Of a stretch of 6,561 nucleotides of DNA, positions 1-6,144 are shown piece by piece (position 1 is the first letter of the stretch; each line of letters opens with the position of its first letter). The notes under the pieces were generated by a model. The model did not search any database. It was given only the letters and a program-made list of their open reading frames with translations, and was not told the origin of the DNA. The DNA lies in contig DCBH01000018.1 of assembly GCA_002313415.1 (NCBI GenBank), positions 1 to 6,561 of the forward strand, given 5' to 3'. This stretch comes from Flavobacteriales bacterium UBA1112 (lineage in GTDB: Bacteria; Bacteroidota; Bacteroidia; Flavobacteriales_D; Sanyastnellaceae). The position numbers and the translations under genes are program-made.

Positions 1-399
1 GTAAATCGGACCGGAATAATCTTCCTCTTCGCTCAAGCCCAAATTCACGATGTAGAAAATGTTGAATAAACAGGCAAGGATGACATCAACTCTACTGCGT
101 TTGTCAAAGGTGCGAGCCAGTTCCAAAATGATTTTGAAATAGAAGTAAAGGTTGTAGCCTGGAATCAAGAAATACAAGGCATTCTTAGATGGCCGTCCAA
201 GGACACGCATGGTCACGACCACATTAAAACCGGGCAAAAGGGCCGCCCAACCGGGCTGATTGCACTTCTCAAAGAGCCGCCAATTCCCTGCGAGACCAAC
301 CAGTGCGATGAACAAACAAACAAGCCCAAATCCACTGTCCAACTCAAAGGTGTCAAAGAGTTCCATGGTAAACAGATTTCGCAACCAAGACGACAACAT
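1..399 (-). CDS. DUF5684-like integral membrane protein, 3' end cut by the window edge
   Basis: The reading frame stays open from an ATG at 399 to the window edge, giving 133 residues of a protein whose C-terminus is missing. An in-frame stop at 421-423 limits the upstream extent. The sequence is hydrophobic. One membrane segment covers about residues 23-38. It is followed by WRLFEKCNQPGWAALLP (40-56), then FNVVVTMRVLGRP (58-70), then a second aromatic-rich segment with FLIPGYNLYFYFK (77-89), then ELARTFDKRS, and a third hydrophobic stretch at about 104-121. The pattern 'lFeKaGqpGWaalIP.yN' is that of DUF5684 membrane proteins. The same region forms the N-terminal part of many Bacteroidota signal peptidases I, so this could be the start of such a peptidase; the catalytic region lies outside the window. 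A GGAGG sits 13 bases before the ATG, which is rather far. A second in-frame ATG at 366 is an alternative start. The gene follows the response regulator after 85 bases that hold no obvious terminator. Confidence 0.75.
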   Translation of the reverse strand, partial: MLSSWLRNLFTMELFDTFELDSGFGLVCLFIALVGLAGNWRLFEKCNQPGWAALLPGFNVVVTMRVLGRPSKNALYFLIPGYNLYFYFKIILELARTFDKRSRVDVILACLFNIFYIVNLGLSEEEDYSGPIY

Positions 400-484
400 G
401 TTCTCAAGGTTGCCTCCATCTCATTGAAAATGAGCAAGTGACGCAATTAAATCCAGCACAAACGCCGACAAATCAACCACAGAT

Positions 485-1657
485 TCAATCCAAGTGGCCA
501 AATTTCTTGACCAAAGCATCATCCACAGCTTGTCCAGCTGGACAAAAAATGAGCAGCCGTTCCACGGCATTCCGCAACTCACGCACGTTGCCCGACCAAG
601 GGGCTTCTGTCAAAGCCATCATCGCACCTTTTGTCACCTTGGGAATGGTCCTTCCGGATTGGGTGCACAACACATCTAAAAAATGAGCGACAAGCAAGGG
701 GATGTCCGAGGCGCGTTCTGCCAATGATGGAACGTGAATGGGAACGACGGCCAAGCGGTGGTAGAGGTCTTCCCTAAATGTCGCTGAAGCAATTTCCTCC
801 TTCAAGTCTTTGTTGGTTGCTGCAATCACACGTACATCCACGATGATGTCCTTGTCACTGCCCACACGCGAAATCTTATTTTCTTGAAGGGCTCGAAGGA
901 CTTTGGCTTGGGCAGAAGCACTCATGTCACCTACTTCATCCAAAAACAATGTACCACCCTCAGCCTGCTCAAATTTTCCCTTTCGTTGAGACACAGCACT
1001 GGTAAATGCGCCTTTTTCGTGACCAAACAACTCGCTCTCGATCAATTCCGATGGAATGGCTGCACAGTTCACTTCGACAAACGGCCCATCCACACGGCTC
1101 GATAAATTGTGTACTTGACGGGCCACCAGTTCCTTGCCCGAGCCATTGGGGCCTGTGATCAAAACTCGAGCATCGGTCGGAGCCACTGTTTCCACCATGT
1201 TCTGAATCTGCTGAATCTCCTCTGATTTCCCAACCATCTGGTGCGACTGAGAATCGTGCACTTTCTTGGCAAGCACTTTCGTAGTTTCAACAAGTACTTC
1301 ACGTTCGAGCACATTTCGCAGCGTCACAAGGACTCGATTCAAATCGAGCGGCTTCTGAATGAAATCGTAAGCACCCTTCTTCAGCGCATCCACTGCAGTT
1401 TCCACGGTGCCGTGTCCAGAAATCATGATGACGGGGGAACTCACCTGCTTTTTGGCAAGCATATCCAAGACATCGAGGCCATCCATTTGCGGCATCTTGA
1501 CATCGCAAAAAATCGCATCGAAAGAGGTTTTGGTCGACGCCAAAATTCCGTCCATGCCCGTTCCCGCTTCCGCCACATCGTGACCTTCGTATTCCAATAT
1601 TTCTCGAAGGCTGGCCCGAATGGGCGCCTCGTCGTCGATGATGAGCAAATGGGCCAT
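485..1657 (-). CDS. Sigma-54-type response regulator (receiver plus AAA+), no HTH domain
   Basis: This is an NtrC-family two-component output protein of 390 residues. The receiver domain covers about 1-120, with acidic pair D8/D9, phosphoacceptor D52 (CDVKMP), S80 and K102. The AAA+ sigma-54 activation domain covers about 140-370: Walker A GPNGSGKE (169-176), sigma-54 contact loop GAFTSA (216-221), Walker B TLFLDE (236-241), sensor I ATN (280-282), arginine fingers R295 and R301, and sensor II WSGNVRELRN (354-363). In known relatives, phosphorylation controls oligomerisation and ATP hydrolysis, which remodels sigma-54 RNA polymerase. Only 27 residues follow sensor II, so the usual Fis-type DNA-binding domain is absent. 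The loop reads GAFTSA rather than GAFTGA. I chose the ATG at 1657 because MAHLLIIDDE is a normal receiver start; an in-frame start at 1705 would add 16 unrelated residues. No histidine kinase or sigma-54 gene is present. The gene follows the phosphatase gene after 69 bases. Confidence 0.93.
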   Translation of the reverse strand: MAHLLIIDDEAPIRASLREILEYEGHDVAEAGTGMDGILASTKTSFDAIFCDVKMPQMDGLDVLDMLAKKQVSSPVIMISGHGTVETAVDALKKGAYDFIQKPLDLNRVLVTLRNVLEREVLVETTKVLAKKVHDSQSHQMVGKSEEIQQIQNMVETVAPTDARVLITGPNGSGKELVARQVHNLSSRVDGPFVEVNCAAIPSELIESELFGHEKGAFTSAVSQRKGKFEQAEGGTLFLDEVGDMSASAQAKVLRALQENKISRVGSDKDIIVDVRVIAATNKDLKEEIASATFREDLYHRLAVVPIHVPSLAERASDIPLLVAHFLDVLCTQSGRTIPKVTKGAMMALTEAPWSGNVRELRNAVERLLIFCPAGQAVDDALVKKFGHLD

Positions 1658-1680
1658 GAGGTTTGATTTCAATCCAGAAG

Positions 1681-1696
1681 TCCAAAGATGATGCCA
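1681..1696 (-). promoter_or_regulatory. Candidate sigma-54 (-24/-12) promoter before the response regulator
   Basis: On the minus strand the site reads TGGCATCATCTTTGGA. Compared with the sigma-54 consensus TGGCACGnnnnTTGCW, the TGGCA of the -24 box and the TTG of the -12 box match with exact spacing, but the -12 GC is GG here. It lies in the gap before the response regulator, with a predicted start about 13 bases before the ATG. Auto-activation by the regulator is therefore conceivable. The mismatch at an essential -12 base and the overlap with a housekeeping-type promoter make this uncertain. Confidence 0.25.
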
Positions 1697-1713
1697 AACC
1701 AGCATCCACCCAA
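1683..1713 (-). promoter_or_regulatory. Candidate Bacteroidota housekeeping promoter (-33/-7)
   Basis: On the minus strand a TTG (1711-1713) is followed by 20 bases and then CATCTTTG (1683-1690). The Bacteroidota primary sigma consensus is TTG, 17-23 bases, TAnnTTTG, so this has one mismatch in the defined -7 bases. Transcription would begin shortly before the response regulator ATG at 1657. It overlaps the sigma-54-like site, so at most one reading is likely to be right. Such short motifs also arise by chance. Confidence 0.3.
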
Positions 1714-1726
1714 GTATGACTTGAGC

Positions 1727-2710
1727 TCAACCCAAAGGTGGTAGAAGGGGCAGTCCGCGTTCAATGCGCGACAACACGCCCTCCCTCAAGGCATAAGGCG
1801 CACGGCACATTTCACGGAGGCATCCATGATGAAGCACCCAGCCAATCAATGCGGCACTGTACGGCATCAGGTCCACACGAGCTGGGTCCATGCCGGGCAT
1901 GGCTGCGCGACTGTGCGCATTCTGAGTGGTCAACCGCGCAAACAAATCCGGCCACGCTTCCAAGGAAGTCGGATCCGTCACGGGGTGGGCCTCAGGAGTT
2001 TGTGCATGATCGGGCCGGGAACGTCGCGTACGCGTACCCATCATGGCCGCAACCGTATCAAATGATCCGCTCGCTCCAACGAGAAGTGTCGGTTGAAGCG
2101 CCTCTATGGCCGCACTCAATGGCGCCATGACGTCGTCGAAGTAAGGTTGCATTTTCGACACGCCAAGAGGACCGATGGGGTCGTCAAGATTCATGAGCAT
2201 GTGGAGTCTTGCAACGCCCGTATCAAAACTTTGGGCCCACTGAATCCCCTCGTCATTCCACAATATGAACTCCACACTTCCTCCACCGATGTCCATCGTC
2301 AAGCACATCTCATCGATCCCATCAGGAAAATTCAATGTGATGCCCTCTTGAATGAGTCTGGCCTCGTGTTGACCCGAGATGACTTGAATGTCAAATCCGG
2401 TGAGAGCTTTGGTTTTGGTGACGAATTCATGCCCATTTTTCGCTCCTCTGATGGCACTGGTCGCCATGACATACACCTCGTCCACCGCGTAATTCCGAGT
2501 GGCTTCTTTCATCGCTGCCAAGGCATCCAGTCCCCGCGCCATTCGATCTGCAGTGATGATTCCCTTGGCAACCCCACCTTGACCCAACTTCACAGGAACG
2601 CGTTGTTTGAATACAGGAATCCAACCCGCAGAGGAACCAACATCTACAATGCGTAGGTTGAAGGTGTTGGTGCCGCAATCAATGACGGCCACGCGGCGAA
2701 GGTTGTTCAT
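1727..2710 (-). CDS. Ppx/GppA-family phosphatase, single catalytic domain
   Basis: This 327-residue protein belongs to the exopolyphosphatase / guanosine pentaphosphatase family of the actin-like ATPase (ASKHA) fold. Members release phosphate from polyphosphate chains or convert pppGpp to ppGpp in the cytoplasm; sequence alone does not tell which. Visible motifs are the first phosphate loop DCGTNTFNLR (11-20), ATSAIR (83-88), the region around the likely catalytic glutamate SGQHEARL (112-119, E116), the second phosphate loop DIGGGSVE (140-147) and GASGSFDT (212-219), where many relatives have a glycine pair. It matches the short form of about 300 residues and lacks the C-terminal HD-like region of E. 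coli Ppx (about 510 residues). I chose the ATG at 2710 because family homology begins there. An in-frame GTG at 2731 would add seven residues and overlap the permease gene. The gap to the permease stop is 10 bases, which indicates co-transcription. No clear Shine-Dalgarno is seen. Confidence 0.9.
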   Translation of the reverse strand: MNNLRRVAVIDCGTNTFNLRIVDVGSSAGWIPVFKQRVPVKLGQGGVAKGIITADRMARGLDALAAMKEATRNYAVDEVYVMATSAIRGAKNGHEFVTKTKALTGFDIQVISGQHEARLIQEGITLNFPDGIDEMCLTMDIGGGSVEFILWNDEGIQWAQSFDTGVARLHMLMNLDDPIGPLGVSKMQPYFDDVMAPLSAAIEALQPTLLVGASGSFDTVAAMMGTRTRRSRPDHAQTPEAHPVTDPTSLEAWPDLFARLTTQNAHSRAAMPGMDPARVDLMPYSAALIGWVLHHGCLREMCRAPYALREGVLSRIERGLPLLPPLG

Positions 2711-2720
2711 TGAGCCGTCA

Positions 2721-4076
2721 TCATAAAGCACCTGAATCAGGTCTCAATGTCCACCGAATGATTTCACGAAAGGTGGGCCTTTTGCCATACATCAGAATTG
2801 CCACGCGATAAACCCGCGCTGCCAACCCCACAAAGAAAGCCGCTGTGCCTGCCAACAAAGTCATGCTCAAAGCCACATGCCACCACGGAACGCCCATGGG
2901 CAGGCGGACCATCATGGATACTGGCGATGAGAACGGCACAAATGAGCTGATGATGGCAAGCGTGCTTTCAGGTGCGTCGATGGTCATCGATGCCAGCATG
3001 TAGCTGAACAACAATGGCATCATGACAGGCAGCATTAGATATTGCGCATCGGCCTCCTGCTCAACCATGGCTCCGATGGTCGCAAAAAAGGCGGCATACA
3101 TCGCATACCCCAAGACAAAATACATCGCACCGCATCCGAGCATGACACCCCAGTTGATGTCGAGAAGAAACGCGAGGTCTTCCTCTGCCGCAAGCACGGT
3201 CTGAAAATCTGCTGTCCCCGATGCCAGGCCTTGCGTGGCCGTCCATGACTCCATCCATGAACTCTGTTCAATCGCCATCCCCACGCCCAACATAAGTGCC
3301 CAGCTAAGCAAGGCCCACGCAGCAATTTGGGTCAATCCAACCAATCCAATGCCTGCAATTTTTCCCGCAAGAAGTTGGCCAGGTCGTACCGTGCTCAGCA
3401 CCACTTCCACAATGCGGTTGGACTTTTCCTCAATCACGCCACGCATGACATGCATCCCATACACCACAACAAATGTGAGCATGAATAAGCTGAAAATGAA
3501 GCCCAAACCACCTTGTCCCGCTCCCTTCTGCTGTCCAGTTGTGATGTCAATGCCGAGCAACACCACATTGGTTTTCAGCGCGAGGTAGTCCTCATAATTC
3601 AGGTTTGATTGCTCTCGAACTTTCAAGCGCTCTAGGGCTTGACTGAGGTCGCGTTGCATCCATCGTTTTGTCTTGCCTGTGGGAGGCTCTAAGTGAAGAA
3701 GCTGTGCCTTCTCACTTTGCAAAATGCCTTCGTCAAGCTCGACCATGCATGTAAATCCCTCTCTTTGCAATTCTTTGACATCCTTTGTTTCACGCCCAAA
3801 ACGATAATCAAGCAAGCTTCGATCAGGATAACACGAAGGGCAGGAAGGCAAGAATTGCTCCCCATCTGTAGGTATCGTGAGAAGACCATCATGATCCACA
3901 ACCCACACTTTGGCTGGCGATTCAGTGCTTTGTGTCAAAAGGACCATGCCGGCGATCAATCCAACCCACAATACGGGTCCGAGCAGCGTGGCGACCAAAA
4001 ATGCGCGCCGACGTACCCGAGTAACGTACTCCCGTTGTAGCACCGTCAGCCAGATATGAAAAGACTTTCGGCTCAT
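2721..4076 (-). CDS. ABC-2 type exporter permease (NatB-like)
   Basis: This 451-residue inner-membrane protein is the permease partner of the ATPase encoded just upstream. It has the ABC-2 (NatB-like) layout: a basic N-terminus (RRR 22-24), a first membrane helix at about 27-49, a large extracytoplasmic domain at about 50-188, and then roughly five more membrane helices (about 190-213, 236-266, 308-337, 345-364 and 398-428). Family signatures are RGVIEEKSNRIVEVVLST (212-229) after the second helix and SFVPFSSPVSMMVRLP (378-393). The substrate is unknown; NatAB was described as a sodium exporter, and relatives handle diverse compounds. Its ATG overlaps the ATPase stop in an ATGA, which implies translational coupling. 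The extracytoplasmic domain has an unusual CPSC pair (C79, C82) and a further C110. The length is normal and the gene is intact. Confidence 0.93.
   Translation of the reverse strand: MSRKSFHIWLTVLQREYVTRVRRRAFLVATLLGPVLWVGLIAGMVLLTQSTESPAKVWVVDHDGLLTIPTDGEQFLPSCPSCYPDRSLLDYRFGRETKDVKELQREGFTCMVELDEGILQSEKAQLLHLEPPTGKTKRWMQRDLSQALERLKVREQSNLNYEDYLALKTNVVLLGIDITTGQQKGAGQGGLGFIFSLFMLTFVVVYGMHVMRGVIEEKSNRIVEVVLSTVRPGQLLAGKIAGIGLVGLTQIAAWALLSWALMLGVGMAIEQSSWMESWTATQGLASGTADFQTVLAAEEDLAFLLDINWGVMLGCGAMYFVLGYAMYAAFFATIGAMVEQEADAQYLMLPVMMPLLFSYMLASMTIDAPESTLAIISSFVPFSSPVSMMVRLPMGVPWWHVALSMTLLAGTAAFFVGLAARVYRVAILMYGKRPTFREIIRWTLRPDSGAL
2730..2742. repeat. Short inverted repeat at the permease/phosphatase junction
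   Basis: The sequence acctgaatcaggt is a perfect dyad: two 6-base arms around one central base. It lies in the last codons of the permease gene, about 20 bases before the phosphatase ATG. As RNA it could form only a 5-bp stem with a 3-base loop and no U tract, so it is not a terminator. It could be a protein-binding dyad or chance. Confidence 0.3.
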
Positions 4077-5023
4077 GACCCTGCGGACTCCACGGATTGA
4101 ACAAAAACTTCTTCCATGGACAATTTCAACGGCACAGCCTCCAAAACCTCAACGTGGTTCACTGCCCAAGAAAGGAAGTCCGGCATCGGCCAGCCGTCTG
4201 GCAAAGCAATTTCAATTTGGTGCACAGATTGGCCCTCATTGGATTTTCCTTGGCTTGTCGACTTGGACAACAATTCAGCGCGTGCGCCGAGCTCGGCCAC
4301 AAACGCCATCAAGTTGCCACGCATAACCACTCGAATGCGCCCGCGACGGGCATCTTCACGTACAGTGTCAGTTGGCCCGGCCAACACCTTGCGCCCCTGA
4401 TGAAGGAGGATGACTTCGTCACACAACGCTTCCACAGAGCCCATGTCATGTGTGGACAGCACGAGGGTTGTGCCTTCCTCTTGGACCAAGCGGAGCATTT
4501 CACCTCTCACAAGAGCAGCATTGATGGGATCAAGCCCACTGAATGGCTCGTCGAGAATGAGGAGTTCGGGACGGTGTAACACCGTGGCAATGAATTGAAT
4601 TTTTTGGGCCATCCCCTTACTCAAGTCAGCCACTTCACGATTCCACCAACCCTCAACTTCGAGTCGTTCAAACCACCCTTTCAAATCCCGTTCAGCCTCC
4701 ATGCGATTCATCCCTCGGAGGGTTGCAAAGTAGAGCACCTGTTCCGCCACGCGCATGCTTTTATAGAGGCCGCGCTCTTCAGGGAGATATCCCATTCGCG
4801 ACAGAAGTTTCCGATGATGAGGTTCGCCCCACATCTTCAGTTCGCCATTGTCGGGTTTTGTAATTCCCGTGACCATGCGAAGCAGGGTGGTCTTTCCTGC
4901 GCCATTGGGCCCAAGAAGCCCAACAATTCTCCCTTCCATCACCTCCACATCAAGTGGGGACAAGGCGACCTGATCGCCAAATGCTTTTGTGACGCCTTGG
5001 GTATGGAGGACGGGTGTGGCCAT
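4073..5023 (-). CDS. ABC exporter ATP-binding subunit (NatA-like, DUF4162 C-terminus)
   Basis: This 316-residue cytoplasmic ATPase should power export through the permease encoded next. The nucleotide-binding domain occupies about 5-220: Walker A GPNGAGKTT (38-46), a Q-loop region YLPEERGLY (79-87) in which glutamate replaces the usual glutamine, signature LSKGM (134-138), Walker B LLILDEP (154-160), D-loop SGLD (162-165) and switch histidine H192. The PEERGLY form and the LSKG signature are typical of the NatA-like branch. The remaining 90 or so residues, ending in MEEVFVQSV, fit the DUF4162 C-terminal extension of this branch. The ATG at 5023 starts two bases after the dnaJ stop, and the stop overlaps the permease ATG by four bases. 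No Shine-Dalgarno is visible, so translation is probably coupled to dnaJ. The transported substrate cannot be read from the sequence. Confidence 0.95.
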   Translation of the reverse strand: MATPVLHTQGVTKAFGDQVALSPLDVEVMEGRIVGLLGPNGAGKTTLLRMVTGITKPDNGELKMWGEPHHRKLLSRMGYLPEERGLYKSMRVAEQVLYFATLRGMNRMEAERDLKGWFERLEVEGWWNREVADLSKGMAQKIQFIATVLHRPELLILDEPFSGLDPINAALVRGEMLRLVQEEGTTLVLSTHDMGSVEALCDEVILLHQGRKVLAGPTDTVREDARRGRIRVVMRGNLMAFVAELGARAELLSKSTSQGKSNEGQSVHQIEIALPDGWPMPDFLSWAVNHVEVLEAVPLKLSMEEVFVQSVESAGS

Positions 5024-5025
5024 CG

Positions 5026-6138
5026 TTACGAGAACATGTCTCGGACCTTGTCAAAGAAGCCTCGTTCCTCGTGGTCCAAGTCGGGCTGAAAGTTCGCAGA
5101 ATCGCGAAGCGCTTCCAAAGCCTGTCTCTCGTCTTTTGTCAACGATTTGGGTGTCCAAACGTTGAGATTAATCAACAAGTCCCCATTTCCATAACTGTCC
5201 ACCGAAGGCAATCCTTTGCCACGCAAGCGGACAATTCTGCCGCTTTGAGTCCCTGCATCGACCTTGATTTTGGCCTTGCCTCCAAGCAATGGCACTTCGA
5301 CAGAGGAACCCAAAGCCGCGTCTACAAAAGACATGTAATGGTCGTGATGAAGGTTTTTGCCATTGCGCTGGAACGTCTCATGCGGCAAAACTTCGACCAT
5401 CACAATGAGGTCTCCAGGAACCCCGCCCAGCGGCGCACCGTTGCCCTCGCCCCGGACGCTCAATTGCATGCCGTCCTCCACACCAGCCGGGATTTCCAGT
5501 GTTACCACTGCTTCTTCCCGCTTCATGCCCATCTCGTCTGTTCCGCTGGGCTTGCGGGTGATGCTCTGACCTGTTCCGTGACATACACTGCAAGTCGACG
5601 CCGTCTGCATCTGGCCAAGAATGGTGTTGGTAACCCTACGTACCTGACCTGTACCATGACATGTGGTGCAATCTGAATGCTCAACGCCCGGAGCCTGTAC
5701 CTGCTTGAATACTTTGACCTTCTTCTGAATGCCCTCGGCCACTTCTTCGAGACTCAGCTTCACCTTGATTCGGAGATTGGCCCCCTTCATGCGCCGGCGG
5801 CGACCACCACCACCACCCCCTCCCCCGCCGAAGGCACCACCGAAGATGTCTCCAAACTGAGAGAAGATGTCATCCATATTCATGCTTCCCCCACCAAACC
5901 CACCAGGGCCTCCGCGCATGCCGTCGTGGCCAAATCGGTCGTATTGCTGGCGCTTGGTGTCGTCGCTTAAGACTTCATATGCTTCTGCAGCCTCTTTGAA
6001 CTTCTCCTCTGCCGAGGCGTCGTCAGGATTCTTGTCCGGGTGGTATTTCAGGGCAAGCTTCCGGTAGGCCTTTTTGATGTCCGAGGCCTTCGCGCCTTTG
6101 GAGACGCCGAGAGTTTCGTAGTAATCGCGTTTGGCCAT
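5026..6138 (-). CDS. dnaJ: DnaJ (Hsp40) co-chaperone with a half zinc-finger domain
   Basis: This 370-residue type A J-protein delivers unfolded proteins to DnaK and stimulates its ATPase. The J domain covers 1-70, with HPD at 33-35. A Gly/Phe-rich linker (about 74-112) contains MDDIFSQFGDIFGG and a run of nine glycines, followed by RRRR. The two substrate-binding beta domains and the dimerisation tail cover about 120-150 and 212-370. The zinc region has only two CxxCxGxG motifs (C157/C160 and C183/C186), joined by NTILGQMQT, where E. coli DnaJ has four. The linker identifies them as motifs II and III, which together form one zinc site. The place of motif IV is occupied without length change by a cysteine-free stretch (P197 and T200 where cysteines would be). 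I recall the same arrangement in flavobacterial DnaJ proteins, so it is probably lineage-specific. The gene starts 6 bases after grpE; a weak AAGG lies just upstream. Confidence 0.97.
   Translation of the reverse strand: MAKRDYYETLGVSKGAKASDIKKAYRKLALKYHPDKNPDDASAEEKFKEAAEAYEVLSDDTKRQQYDRFGHDGMRGGPGGFGGGSMNMDDIFSQFGDIFGGAFGGGGGGGGGRRRRMKGANLRIKVKLSLEEVAEGIQKKVKVFKQVQAPGVEHSDCTTCHGTGQVRRVTNTILGQMQTASTCSVCHGTGQSITRKPSGTDEMGMKREEAVVTLEIPAGVEDGMQLSVRGEGNGAPLGGVPGDLIVMVEVLPHETFQRNGKNLHHDHYMSFVDAALGSSVEVPLLGGKAKIKVDAGTQSGRIVRLRGKGLPSVDSYGNGDLLINLNVWTPKSLTKDERQALEALRDSANFQPDLDHEERGFFDKVRDMFS
5803..5829 (-). repeat. Glycine-codon tract with ACC/GGT microsatellite in dnaJ
   Basis: Nine successive glycine codons (residues 104-112 of DnaJ) end in five identical GGT codons, so the plus strand shows five ACC units. 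Two five-base G runs precede them on the coding strand. This is the Gly/Phe linker, which tolerates length change. The tract is prone to replication slippage in multiples of three, and its G runs could form a two-tier quadruplex in the mRNA. Confidence 0.7.
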
Positions 6139-6144
6139 GATGCC

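Noticed and set aside
400..484. Gap between the regulator and the DUF5684-like gene, inspected for a terminator, a lost HTH and a promoter.
   Set aside because: No stem followed by a U tract was seen. Translation of the shifted frame through the gap gives no HTH pattern. A TTG-N22-TTGATTTG promoter-like match exists on the minus strand but is too weak to list.
438..686. Plus-strand open frames opposite the regulator, and similar ones opposite other genes.
   Set aside because: They lie antisense to clearly homologous genes, have low-complexity or Cys/His-rich shadow compositions, and show no recognisable domain.
1658..1705. In-frame ATG at 1705 that would extend the response regulator by 16 residues.
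   Set aside because: The extra residues resemble no receiver start, and the standard receiver start begins at the ATG at 1657. The promoter-like bases also lie inside this stretch.
1721..1730. Ten-base perfect palindrome ttgagctcaa over the phosphatase stop codon.
   Set aside because: Too short, without a loop or U tract; not a terminator and no reason to call it a binding site.
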